NCBI GenBank assembly: GCA_965197415.1
Contig: OZ240207.1
Coordinates: 3,064,950 to 3,128,949, forward strand
DNA length: 64,000 nt
Origin: DAOUJI01 sp965197415
GTDB taxonomy: Bacteria > Chloroflexota > Dehalococcoidia > Lucifugimonadales > JAGWBF01
Direction: 5' to 3'
How positions within the stretch are numbered: the first letter of the stretch is position 1; each line of letters opens with the position of its first letter. A model generated the notes under the pieces. That model had not been told where the DNA came from, did no database searches, and saw only the letters and a list, made by a program, of their open reading frames with translations. The translations under genes and the position numbers were made by a program. Below, one piece after another: positions 25,582 to 34,501 of this stretch.

Positions 25582-28500
25582 ATGGACGACTTTCACCCCA
25601 TCGTAAGAGACTGGTTCCTGGATAGGTTCCAGGCCCCCACCCAGGCCCAGGCCGAGGGGTGGGAAGCCATTGCCCAGGGCCGCCATACGCTCATAGCGGC
25701 CCCTACTGGCTCCGGCAAGACCCTGGCCGCCTTTCTCAACTGTGTCGACCAGCTGGTGCGGACTGGGGTAGAAGAGGGCCTGCCGGAAACCACACAAGTC
25801 GTGTACGTCTCACCCCTGAAGGCCCTCTCCAACGACATCCATAAGAACCTGTCCGTGCCGCTTCAGGAGATTTCCGAACTGGCCGAAACGCGGGGTATGA
25901 CGCTGCCTGAGATTCGCGCCGAGGTTCGGACTGGAGACACTCCCGCGTCCCAGCGTCAGAAGATGGCCAAGAACCCGCCTCACATTCTCATAACCACGCC
26001 GGAATCCCTCTATATCCTGCTGACCTCGAAAAGCGGGCGCAGGGGACTCAAGGGAGTGAAAACCCTCATACTGGACGAGATACACGCAGTAGCCGACGAC
26101 AAAAGAGGATCCCACCTGGCCTTGTCGGTGGAAAGGTTGTGCGCGCTGGCCGACGGCCCCATCACCAGAATCGGACTCTCCGCCACACAGAAGCCGATCG
26201 AAGACGTGGCCCGGCTTTTGGTGGGCGCATCCAATATGTCCGACGCGGGCGACCCTGAGTGCACAATAGTCGACACCGGACACAGTCGACAGATGGACAT
26301 CGATCTGGCCCTCCCCAAGGACATGGAGTTGGGCCCCATTGCCACCCACGAGCTTTGGGCTGAAACCCTGGACGACATAGCTGGCTTGGTCCGTGAGCAT
26401 GGCACGACGCTAGTGTTCGTAAACACCCGGCGGTTGGTGGAGCGTGTGGCCCACCAACTGTCCCTGAGGCTGGGTGAGGATGCTGTGGCCGCCCACCACG
26501 GCAGCCTTTCCAGGAGCACCCGCCTGGACGCGGAAGAAAAGCTCAAGTCCGGGAGCATAAAGGTATGCGTGGCCACGGCTTCCCTGGAGCTTGGCATAGA
26601 CGTGGGTGTAGTGGACCTGGTGTGCCAGATAGGCTCTCCACGGTCCATTGGGCTTCTTCTCCAAAGGGTCGGCAGGTCGGGCCATACGGTTGGCGGGACA
26701 CCGAAAGGACGGCTGTTCCCCCTGACTAGGGACGAGCTTATCGAGTGCGCGGCGCTTATGAAGGCAATCTCGGACCGGAACCTGGACGCCCTTTCGATTC
26801 CCCCCTGGCCGCTGGATGTCCTGGCCCAGCAGATGGTCGCCGCCTGTTCCGTGGAGGAGTGGGAAGAACAAGGCTTGTACGAGATGTTCACGCGGGCCTA
26901 CCCCTACAAAGACCTTCCCAGGGAGAGGTTCGACAGTCTGGTGGAGACGTTGTCCAGAGGATATTCGAACCGCCTGGGGAGGAGAGGGGCCTATCTCCAT
27001 CGGGACGGCGTCAACGACAAGCTCAAGGGTAGGCGCGGAGCGGGGCTGGCAGCCATGACCAGCGGAGGAGCTATCCCGGACAACGCCGACTATGACGTGG
27101 TGCTGGACCCGGAAGGCGCTTTCGTGGGTACAGTCAACGAGGACTTTGCCATCGAGAGCATGGCTGGCGACGTGTTTCTCCTGGGAAACACCCCCTGGAA
27201 AATCAGGAGAGTTGAGCAGGGCCGGGTGAGGGTGGAAGATGCACAAGGCCAGGCGCCCACCATTCCCTTCTGGCTTGGCGAGGCACCGGGCCGCACTTGG
27301 GAGCTTTCCGATGAGGTGTCTGCCATCCGCGACGGCATCGACCGGCGGCTCGACAATCCGAGTGAAGCTCGTGCATGGCTGATGAATGCCGCCGGAGTTT
27401 CCGAGGAAGCCGCCGGACAGATGGTAGCCTACATAGAAGAAGGGAAACGCGTCCTTGGCATGGTTCCCACCGGCAACCGAATCGTCGCCGAGCGGTTTTT
27501 CGACGAAAGCGGCGGGATGCAGCTGGTCATCCACTCCCCCATAGGCTCACGCATTAACCGGGCCTGGGGGATGGCCCTTAGGAAGAATATCTGCCGCACC
27601 TTCGACTTCGAGTTGCAGGCGTCGGCAACCGATGACGGCCTTAATTTCTCCCTTGACCCACAACTCTCATTTCCCGTATCGGACACCTTTTCCCTGCTCA
27701 AGTCCGCCGATGCCAGGGACGTCCTAGAACAGGCCATGCTGCAGGCGCCCCTATTTGCGACAAGGTGGCGTTGGAACGTCACCAGGGCGTTGGCGATTCT
27801 CAGGCACACCGGCGGTTCCAAGGTCCCGGCGCCCCTCCAAAGAATGCGCTCGGACGACCTGCTGGCGGCGGTGTTCCCTGCCCAGGTCGCCTGCCAGGAC
27901 AACAACCAGATGGGCTATGTGGAGTTGCCCGACCACCCGTTGGTCTTCGAGACCATGAGAGACTGTTTGACCGATGCCTCCGACGTGGAAGGCCTGGAAC
28001 GGCTCCTCAAGTCGATAGAATCCGGGGACATTCAGGTCTACGCCAGAGACACAGTGCAGCCGTCGGCCTTCTCCCACCAGATTCTCAACGCCATGCCCTA
28101 CGCATTCCTCGACGACGCACCCCTGGAAGAAAGGCGGGCCCGGGCGGTAACCCTGAGGCGCGCTTTGCCCGAGGACAGCCGTGATCTGGGAAGGCTGGAC
28201 CCGGAAGCTATAGCCACTGAATCGGCCAATGCCTGGCCCCGCATCAGGGACGCCGATGAGCTCCACGACGCGTTGCTGACGCTGGTGTGTCTGCCCCAAG
28301 AGGAAGGCGCACGGCGAACGGGTCTGAGCGTCGACGCTCTGTATGCCTATTTCAGCGAGCTGAGAGATGCGTCACGCGCATATTTGGTTGAGACGGACGA
28401 CGGTCTGTCGGCCTTTGTCGCGGCTGAGTCTCTGGCGACGGTACGAGCGGCGTACCCTTCGGCCCGCATCCATCCCGCACCTCCGTCGGCGTCTTCCGGA

Positions 28501-29874
28501 ACTGAGGTCACTGAAGACGAGGCGACTCTGTCTATGGTGCGGGGCTGGGCCGAATCCTCGGGTCCCTTCACCGTCGCCGAAATGGCTGCGCTGCTGAAAA
28601 TCGGCGAGGGCCGAGTGAAAACGGCGGTGGCCCGATTGGAAGCTGAGGGAATGGTCATCCGGGGCCGTTACCGTGAAGGTCTGGACGAGGAAGAGCTGTG
28701 CGACCGGCGTATCCTGGCCCGGATTCACGCGTCCACGATCTCCCGACTCAGGAAAGAAATCGAGCCGGTCCCGGCGGCTGACTTCATCAAGTTCCTGCTC
28801 AGGTGGCAGCACGTGGAGGTTGGCAAGCAGCTCACAGGTGAGGGCGGCCTGTTGGACGTTATCGACCAGCTTCAGGGATTCGAGGCCGCCGCCGGAGCCT
28901 GGGAGAACGAAATTCTTGCCGCCCGCGTGTCCGACCTCCAGCCCACGCAGCTGGATTCTCTCAGCTTAGGAGGTGAGATAGTCTGGGGACGTCTCTCCCG
29001 GAAGCGGGAAGGCGAGCCGCCTCCTTCGGGCAGAATCAACTTCAATCGCAACACGCCCATCACATTCGCGTTGAGAGAATGTCTGGACTGGTTGGCCGCA
29101 GGCGCTGAAAACGATGAGTTGCCAGACGGCGGGCCCAAGGAGGTCCTGGAAGCCCTGAACAAGCGGGGAGCCTCTTTCGTGTCGGACCTTGTGGTGTATG
29201 TACATCGCCTCCCGTCGGACGTGGAGGAAACTTTGTGGACTCTGGCGGCGGCTGGCAAGGTCACATCCGACAGTGTTGAGATTCTGCGACAGCGTGTTAA
29301 AGGACAAAATGGAAAGGGAAGGCGCGCAGGCCTGTTTCGGCGAACCCAAAGGCGGCGCAGCTTTGGCCGATGGTCGGCTCTGGACCCCGTGGAGCCGCTA
29401 GACGAGACGATAGATGCCGTCGCCAACCAGCTTCTCAGCCGCTACGGAGTTCTGTGCGCCGAGCTGATTGGCCGCGAACCTCTGGTTCCCCGGTGGAGAG
29501 ACCTGGTCAAAACTCTAAGGAGAATGGAGGCCCGCGGAGAGATACGAGGCGGCAGGTTTGTGGCTGGGACCATAGGTGAACAGTTCGCGCTGCCCGAGGC
29601 CGTGGAGGCGCTGCGGGAGGCCAGGAAGTCTGACGGAGGCTGGGCCGTGGTTTCAGCCTGCGACCCGCTGAACCTGGTGGGAATCCTCACCCCAGGAGAC
29701 CGGGTCCCGGCGAACCTGGGCAACAGAATCGTGTTCAACAACGGAATGCCCATCATTTCATCCGAAAACGGGCATGCTGTCGTCCGCACGAACTCGGACC
29801 CGTTGACCATGGCCCGCGCCAGGGCCCTGCTCCAGTCGGCCCACAAGGACCGCTCCATTTCCGCCACGGCTTAG
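25582..29874 (+). CDS. lhr: Lhr-like ATP-dependent helicase
   Basis: 1430-residue large helicase-related protein, a DNA repair helicase of superfamily 2. Walker A APTGSGKT lies at residues 40-47; the DEIH box (ILDEIHAVADDKRGSH) at 165-168; motif III-like GLSATQKPI; motif VI LLQRVGRSGH. The winged-helix and Lhr beta-barrel domains follow, then a long C-terminal extension (about residues 870-1430) containing WH-like repeats (SGPFTVAEMAALLKIGEGRVKTAVARLE). This is the full-length Lhr architecture. The ATG at 25582 is chosen over a TTG inside vapC; the ribosome site is weak, so coupling to vapC translation is possible. Confidence 0.95.
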   Translation: MDDFHPIVRDWFLDRFQAPTQAQAEGWEAIAQGRHTLIAAPTGSGKTLAAFLNCVDQLVRTGVEEGLPETTQVVYVSPLKALSNDIHKNLSVPLQEISELAETRGMTLPEIRAEVRTGDTPASQRQKMAKNPPHILITTPESLYILLTSKSGRRGLKGVKTLILDEIHAVADDKRGSHLALSVERLCALADGPITRIGLSATQKPIEDVARLLVGASNMSDAGDPECTIVDTGHSRQMDIDLALPKDMELGPIATHELWAETLDDIAGLVREHGTTLVFVNTRRLVERVAHQLSLRLGEDAVAAHHGSLSRSTRLDAEEKLKSGSIKVCVATASLELGIDVGVVDLVCQIGSPRSIGLLLQRVGRSGHTVGGTPKGRLFPLTRDELIECAALMKAISDRNLDALSIPPWPLDVLAQQMVAACSVEEWEEQGLYEMFTRAYPYKDLPRERFDSLVETLSRGYSNRLGRRGAYLHRDGVNDKLKGRRGAGLAAMTSGGAIPDNADYDVVLDPEGAFVGTVNEDFAIESMAGDVFLLGNTPWKIRRVEQGRVRVEDAQGQAPTIPFWLGEAPGRTWELSDEVSAIRDGIDRRLDNPSEARAWLMNAAGVSEEAAGQMVAYIEEGKRVLGMVPTGNRIVAERFFDESGGMQLVIHSPIGSRINRAWGMALRKNICRTFDFELQASATDDGLNFSLDPQLSFPVSDTFSLLKSADARDVLEQAMLQAPLFATRWRWNVTRALAILRHTGGSKVPAPLQRMRSDDLLAAVFPAQVACQDNNQMGYVELPDHPLVFETMRDCLTDASDVEGLERLLKSIESGDIQVYARDTVQPSAFSHQILNAMPYAFLDDAPLEERRARAVTLRRALPEDSRDLGRLDPEAIATESANAWPRIRDADELHDALLTLVCLPQEEGARRTGLSVDALYAYFSELRDASRAYLVETDDGLSAFVAAESLATVRAAYPSARIHPAPPSASSGTEVTEDEATLSMVRGWAESSGPFTVAEMAALLKIGEGRVKTAVARLEAEGMVIRGRYREGLDEEELCDRRILARIHASTISRLRKEIEPVPAADFIKFLLRWQHVEVGKQLTGEGGLLDVIDQLQGFEAAAGAWENEILAARVSDLQPTQLDSLSLGGEIVWGRLSRKREGEPPPSGRINFNRNTPITFALRECLDWLAAGAENDELPDGGPKEVLEALNKRGASFVSDLVVYVHRLPSDVEETLWTLAAAGKVTSDSVEILRQRVKGQNGKGRRAGLFRRTQRRRSFGRWSALDPVEPLDETIDAVANQLLSRYGVLCAELIGREPLVPRWRDLVKTLRRMEARGEIRGGRFVAGTIGEQFALPEAVEALREARKSDGGWAVVSACDPLNLVGILTPGDRVPANLGNRIVFNNGMPIISSENGHAVVRTNSDPLTMARARALLQSAHKDRSISATA

Positions 29875-29879
29875 AGACC

Positions 29880-30827
29880 ATGACCGTATCTTCGCTGTTG
29901 GACCTCATAGGGAACACGCCCTTAGTGGAGCTGTCCAAATTGGCATCCCCCGACACGGACGGCGTCCGCATATTTGCCAAGCTGGAAGGTCAGAACCCCA
30001 GCGGCAGCATAAAGGACCGGATAGTAAAGGCGATGGTGGAGCGGGCCGAGGCCCAGGGACGCCTCAAACCGGGCGACACCATCATCGAAGCCTCCAGCGG
30101 CAATACGGCCATTGCGTCGTGCATGGTGGGCAAGCAGCGCGGGTACAACGTGAAGGTGGTCATACCCCCGGAGGTCGTGCCCAGCATAGCGGACATACTT
30201 AGGCTCCTTGGCGCTGAGGTGGTATGGTGCGAGCCAGGCCTGGGCATGAAAGGCGCCATCGATCACGCGCAAGCTCTCGCTAAGGCGAACGGATGGCAAT
30301 ACCTGGGGCAGTTCGACGACCGCACCAACATGGAGACCCACTATACCGCAACGGGCAGGGAAATCGTGGAGGCCTTGGACCCGGTGGACGTGTTCGTCGC
30401 CGGAATCGGCACTGCTGGCACCATCATGGGAGTGGGCAGACGCCTCAAGGAAGCAAACCCAAAGGTCAAAATCATTGGGGTAGAGCCGCGCATGGGCCAG
30501 TCCCTCCAGGGGCTCAGAAGCCTGTCGGAAGGTTACGTCCCTCCCCTTCTCGACCTGAAGATGCTGTCGGGAAGGTTCCTGGTGGATAGCGCCACGGCCA
30601 TAGCGGCGGCTAAGTCGGTCATCGAAGCCGAGGGAATCATGGCTGGCGTGTCGTCGGGCGCAACCCTCCACGTAGCCCAGAGAATCGCCCGCAGAATGAC
30701 CGCCCAAGGCGAAACGGGCAACATCGTAGCCATGTTCTCGGACGGAGCCTGGAAGTACCTTCCCTCTCGGCCCTGGGGTGCAGCCCTGGATGGCGACAGG
30801 GACCTCGACGAAACCCACTGGTGGTAA
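29880..30827 (+). CDS. Cysteine synthase, PLP-dependent
   Basis: 315-residue fold-type II PLP enzyme of the O-acetylserine/O-phosphoserine sulfhydrylase group. The PLP lysine is Lys45 in EGQNPSGSIKDR; the substrate loop is EASSGNTAIAS; the phosphate-binding glycine loop GIGTAGTIMGVGRRLKE is present; MAGVSSGATLH lies near the C-terminus. The short length and MLS-type C-terminus fit CysM/CysK2-like enzymes. It starts six bases after the lhr stop. Whether the acceptor is O-acetylserine, O-phosphoserine or cystathionine-type cannot be told. Confidence 0.93.
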   Translation: MTVSSLLDLIGNTPLVELSKLASPDTDGVRIFAKLEGQNPSGSIKDRIVKAMVERAEAQGRLKPGDTIIEASSGNTAIASCMVGKQRGYNVKVVIPPEVVPSIADILRLLGAEVVWCEPGLGMKGAIDHAQALAKANGWQYLGQFDDRTNMETHYTATGREIVEALDPVDVFVAGIGTAGTIMGVGRRLKEANPKVKIIGVEPRMGQSLQGLRSLSEGYVPPLLDLKMLSGRFLVDSATAIAAAKSVIEAEGIMAGVSSGATLHVAQRIARRMTAQGETGNIVAMFSDGAWKYLPSRPWGAALDGDRDLDETHWW

Positions 30828-30846
30828 GCGGCAGCTGCCCTGAAAG

Positions 30847-30875
30847 TTGACGCCGTAGGCGGGGCTGGGGATAAT
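30847..30875 (+). promoter_or_regulatory. Promoter for the thiolase-DUF35 pair
   Basis: TTGACG (30847-30852), a 17-base spacer and GATAAT (30870-30875) lie about 58 bases before the thiolase ATG, which also has AGGAGGAACG upstream. Confidence 0.6.
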
Positions 30876-30933
30876 TGCAGCGGTTGCCCAGGATAGGATT
30901 GGACCTTATCTGGCCCCTTCAGGAGGAACGTAG

Positions 30934-32211
30934 ATGACATCCCAAAGGAAACGTCAACTGGGACGGTCGGTATCCATAGTGGGGGCCGGAATGTCCCACT
31001 TTGGCGCCTACAAAGACAAGAACAGCCGCGACCTCTTTACCGAGGCCTTTCAGGACATGCTGGAAAGTCTCGACCAGGGCATAGACACCGAGGATATCGA
31101 GACCGCTTACGTTGGGAACTACTCCTCCGACCTGTTCGAGGGGCAGGGCCACACAGCCCCAATCCTGGCCGACTGGCTGGGGCTGACTCCCACGCCCGTG
31201 ACCCGTATAGAGAACGCCTGCGCGTCCAGCGGCAGCGCGTTCCGAGAAGGCATCATGGCCATAGCCTCAGGCCTCTATGACATCGTGCTGGTAGGCGGCG
31301 TGGAGAAAATGACCGACCTGCCCACCGAGGGCGTCACCGACGTGCTGGCCACTGCCGCGGACGCCCAGTACGAGGTCCCGGCGGGAGTCACCTTCCCGGG
31401 AATCTATGGAGCCTTAGCCAAAGCCCACATGGACCGTTACGAGACCAACCTGGACCATCTGCTCAAGGTCTGCATCAAGAACCACAACAACGGCGCCCTG
31501 AACCCCAAAGCCCAGTTTAACCAGACCATCGACGACGTGATGGCCCGGCGCATAGCCAGGGCAGAGCAAAGGGGAGACCCCGTGCCGCCGTGGAAGACCG
31601 GCATGGACTTCCTGAACGACCCCAGGGCCAATCCATGGATAGCCTGGCCGCTGCGCCTCTATGACTGCGCCCCCATAACCGACGGGGGCACGTGTGTGCT
31701 GTTGACGGCGTCGGACCTGGCCCACAACTTCACCGACAAACCGATACGAGTTCTGGGCGTCGGCCAGGCGACCGGACGGGCGCTCCACGATTCCGACGAG
31801 CTCACCTCCCTGTCCTCCGCCAAGTCCGCGTCGGCACGGGCTTACGAGATGGCTGGGGTGACCGGCAGAGACATCCAGTTCGCAGAGGTCCACGACTGCT
31901 TCACCATTGCCGAAATTGTTGCCACCGAGGACCTGGGTTTCTTCAACCCCGGCGAGGGGGCCAGGGCGGTGGATGAAGGACGGACAGCGCGCACTGGAGA
32001 TAAACCCATTAACACTTCCGGAGGACTTAAGGCCAAGGGGCATCCGGTCGGAGCGTCTGGAGTCGGCCAGGTCATCGAGGTCTTCCACCAGTTGCGGGAA
32101 GAGGCTGGAGACCGGCAGCTGCGAATCCCCAACCTGAGGCTTGGCCTGACCCACAATGTGGGCGGCACCGGCGGCACCTGCGTCGTGAACATCCTCGGCA
32201 GGGAAGAGTAG
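30934..32211 (+). CDS. Thiolase-domain acetyl-CoA acetyltransferase (SCP-x type)
   Basis: 425-residue thiolase-like enzyme of the SCP-x group that works with a DUF35 partner in chain shortening or ketothiolysis of acyl-CoAs. Active-site Cys96 lies in RIENACASSG; the catalytic histidine segments are FAEVHDCFTIAEIVA and GGLKAKGHPVGASG; the closing segment HNVGGTGGTCVVNIL carries the second cysteine. The ribosome site is AGGAGG. It is followed two bases later by the DUF35 OB-fold gene, its normal partner. Confidence 0.94.
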   Translation: MTSQRKRQLGRSVSIVGAGMSHFGAYKDKNSRDLFTEAFQDMLESLDQGIDTEDIETAYVGNYSSDLFEGQGHTAPILADWLGLTPTPVTRIENACASSGSAFREGIMAIASGLYDIVLVGGVEKMTDLPTEGVTDVLATAADAQYEVPAGVTFPGIYGALAKAHMDRYETNLDHLLKVCIKNHNNGALNPKAQFNQTIDDVMARRIARAEQRGDPVPPWKTGMDFLNDPRANPWIAWPLRLYDCAPITDGGTCVLLTASDLAHNFTDKPIRVLGVGQATGRALHDSDELTSLSSAKSASARAYEMAGVTGRDIQFAEVHDCFTIAEIVATEDLGFFNPGEGARAVDEGRTARTGDKPINTSGGLKAKGHPVGASGVGQVIEVFHQLREEAGDRQLRIPNLRLGLTHNVGGTGGTCVVNILGREE

Positions 32212-32213
32212 AC

Positions 32214-32624
32214 ATGGCAGAGCGTCCATTCACAGGAGATTCCTTTTACGCATACCTGAAAGAAGAGGGGAAGCTGATGGGAGTCCGCTGCAAGAGTTGC
32301 GGCCTCCTGTCGGTCGAGCCCAGGAGCATTTGCAGAGGGTGCAAGTCCAGGGACGTCGAGTGGGCTGAGTTTTCGGGCAAGGGGAAGCTAAGCACCTTCA
32401 CCTGCATCTCGGTGGCGCCGAACCGCATGATCGACAAAGGCTACGGGCGGGACAACCCTTACTGCTCCGGGATCGTGACTCTGGAGGAGGGGCCTCGCAT
32501 CGGCGGTGTGATCAGAGGTGTGGACGCCTCCAACCCCGGCTCCATTAAGACCGGCTCCGACGTGATGTTGGACCTGGAAGACATGGACCCCGAGACGCCG
32601 GGGTTGGCCTTCAGACCCGCGTAA
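32214..32624 (+). CDS. Zn-ribbon/OB-fold (DUF35) thiolase partner
   Basis: 136-residue acyl-CoA-associated protein with a rubredoxin-like zinc ribbon (VRCKSCGLLSVEPRSICRGCKSRDVEW: two CxxC pairs near residues 24-44) followed by an OB fold (GKGKLSTFTCISVAPNRM...). Such proteins bind and activate SCP-x thiolases. The start lies two bases after the thiolase stop. The following 144 bases, up to a convergent gene end, show no feature I can name. Confidence 0.93.
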   Translation: MAERPFTGDSFYAYLKEEGKLMGVRCKSCGLLSVEPRSICRGCKSRDVEWAEFSGKGKLSTFTCISVAPNRMIDKGYGRDNPYCSGIVTLEEGPRIGGVIRGVDASNPGSIKTGSDVMLDLEDMDPETPGLAFRPA

Positions 32625-32768
32625 CCGAGGCGCCTGCCAAGCTATGCTGACCAGTTATAGGCAGGAGCAAGAATCCTGTGGTCAGTGTTGGGGGCCAACG
32701 TGTAGTCCTGCTTCTGGTTGACACCGTCTTCTAAGGCGACATGGGAGATAGCATCCCAAAGTGGGCGG

Positions 32769-34361
32769 CTAAGCGGGCGACGCGGGCCTGCGAACCCTCC
32801 GGCGGAGAGGTGTTCCTACAGCCACCAAAAACATGACGCCTTTCCCTTCGGCGGGGGGAGAAAAGAAGGTCGTTACGTCGTCGTCGAAGAAGGTGAGCCC
32901 CGTGGCGCCCAGCCGCTGGGCATAGGCTGACAGGTACAGTTTGCCGCCGATGATGCCGCCTTCCAGTTGGGCCGCCCTGTAGCCCCTGTTCCCGTAACGC
33001 TCTAATGCCATGTCCAGGTCGGCGATCATGTATATGTTCACCGCGGCGTCCGCCGGGAGGGCCTGTCGGAGGCCAAGATAGCCCGCCATTTGACGGAAAT
33101 CACCTTGCTGAAGCTGTTCGAGAGCCTGGACGTCCCGTCTGTAGAGGTAGCTCCCCGCCGGCAGGCCATCTACTGCGCTGGCTATGATGTGGAGTTGGTT
33201 GAGTGAAGCTCCCTCGGCGCCAAGAAAGTCCGCCGGAATTCCCCGCGTGGACCGGTCCAGCATCAATGACAGCTGTCTGAAAGTCATGGGCCTATGAACG
33301 AACTGGCGGCTGGAGCCGCGCCGACGGATGGTGCGGTCTATGGAGTCCTGGGGAACGTCCTGGACTGACCCTTCATCCCCTTCGTCTAACGCGCCGCTCA
33401 AGTCCAGTGGGAACAGCGTTCCCTGACTGTTGGGAAGCTCCACAGAAGGCAATGGGACTCTCCATGACCGGGCCTCATCCCCGCTCCCCATCGAAGACGA
33501 ACGGTGAATTCTTCCCATGTCCGGATATTCCACCTCGTGGGCGCTCAACGGCACAGTCTCGTAGGATATGACGGGAATATCAGGAGGGATCGGCGCCGCT
33601 CCGCTTCCCGAACCCAGGGAGACCATCCCCAGGGAAACTTCTTTGTCAGCGTGCAATCCCAGCAGGTGGTTGACAGGGTTGTCGGCAAACCCTAGGACCA
33701 CTTTCGCCGGTAAGTTGTGGCTTGAAGCCTCGGCCAGCAGATTGGCCAGAAGAACTCCGCTGTCCCAGTAGCAGTGACGGTATGCCCTGGAGCGATACTT
33801 CCAGGCGTTTCTCCAGAAGGTGCTGGTGAAGACCAGGGCGGCGGGAGCTTCCTCCAAGCTCGCCTCGCCTCCCGACGCTTCCGCTAGAACCCGTCGAAAG
33901 TCACCACGCCTGAGGAGGTGGAGAGCAAAGTCCCTGGGCCCGAAATGGTATACCCCCGCGTCCAGGTCAGGCAGGTCGCCGCACACAAGGTACAGTTCGA
34001 TGTGGTAGAGAGCGCCGGTGCAGGGGGCGGCACGGAACAGAGTGTCTCCCCCGGGGTGCACACCACGTTTGGTTATGCCAGCCGTGTGGAACAGAATCCC
34101 GGCCAGTGTAGCTAGATCGGGAGTCCCGGTGGCTCCCTCGGCGTCGGGGGAAACGCCCGTTGACGCTATGGCGTCCAGGGCTGGCATGTCCGACGCCGGG
34201 GACTCGTGGGGCAGTGGAATGGACTCCAGGTCGGTGTATATCTTGAAGGGGAGGGGCTGATTGCTGAAGTCCAGGCTGAAGGAGTCCATCTGGAGACTCC
34301 ACAGGGAATGCTTGGTCTTCTCGTGGTAGTCCAGCGCTTCTTGGATGTCCCGGTTTCCCAT
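32769..34361 (-). CDS. SagB/ThcOx-type nitroreductase-like dehydrogenase, two-domain
   Basis: 530-residue flavin oxidoreductase of the SagB/ThcOx group, in which two nitroreductase-like modules occur in tandem. The first module (about residues 1-250) has HEKTKHSLWSLQMDS at the N-terminus and LLANLLAEASSHNLPAKVVLGF. The second (about 290-530) has SIDRTIRRRGSSRQFVHRPMTFRQLSLML and AAQLEGGIIGGKLYLSAYAQRLGATGLTFFDDDVTTFF. Azoline oxidases of this group act on ribosomal peptides, but no YcaO, precursor peptide or McbC neighbours are visible, so that role is unproven. ATG 34361 is preceded by TATAAT (34371-34376) only nine bases away, suggesting a nearly leaderless mRNA. Confidence 0.87.
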   Translation of the reverse strand: MGNRDIQEALDYHEKTKHSLWSLQMDSFSLDFSNQPLPFKIYTDLESIPLPHESPASDMPALDAIASTGVSPDAEGATGTPDLATLAGILFHTAGITKRGVHPGGDTLFRAAPCTGALYHIELYLVCGDLPDLDAGVYHFGPRDFALHLLRRGDFRRVLAEASGGEASLEEAPAALVFTSTFWRNAWKYRSRAYRHCYWDSGVLLANLLAEASSHNLPAKVVLGFADNPVNHLLGLHADKEVSLGMVSLGSGSGAAPIPPDIPVISYETVPLSAHEVEYPDMGRIHRSSSMGSGDEARSWRVPLPSVELPNSQGTLFPLDLSGALDEGDEGSVQDVPQDSIDRTIRRRGSSRQFVHRPMTFRQLSLMLDRSTRGIPADFLGAEGASLNQLHIIASAVDGLPAGSYLYRRDVQALEQLQQGDFRQMAGYLGLRQALPADAAVNIYMIADLDMALERYGNRGYRAAQLEGGIIGGKLYLSAYAQRLGATGLTFFDDDVTTFFSPPAEGKGVMFLVAVGTPLRRRVRRPASPA

Positions 34362-34430
34362 CGTGTGGGAATTATACAGCAGCGCCTCCTTAAGTCTACC
34401 GGTAAAGCGAGGGTGTGGGCAGGGTCTTCC

Positions 34431-34459
34431 TTGACCCCCATAGACGCCTGTGCTAGCTT
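34431..34459 (+). promoter_or_regulatory. Possible promoter for the UGSC module
   Basis: TTGACC (34431-34436), a 17-base spacer and a weak TAGCTT (34454-34459) lie about 42 bases before the ATG at 34502, opposite the promoter of the divergent SagB-type gene. Confidence 0.35.
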
Positions 34460-34501
34460 TAGTCCAATTCCGGTCCGCCAACAACGTTGTGGAGGTTCAA
34501 T

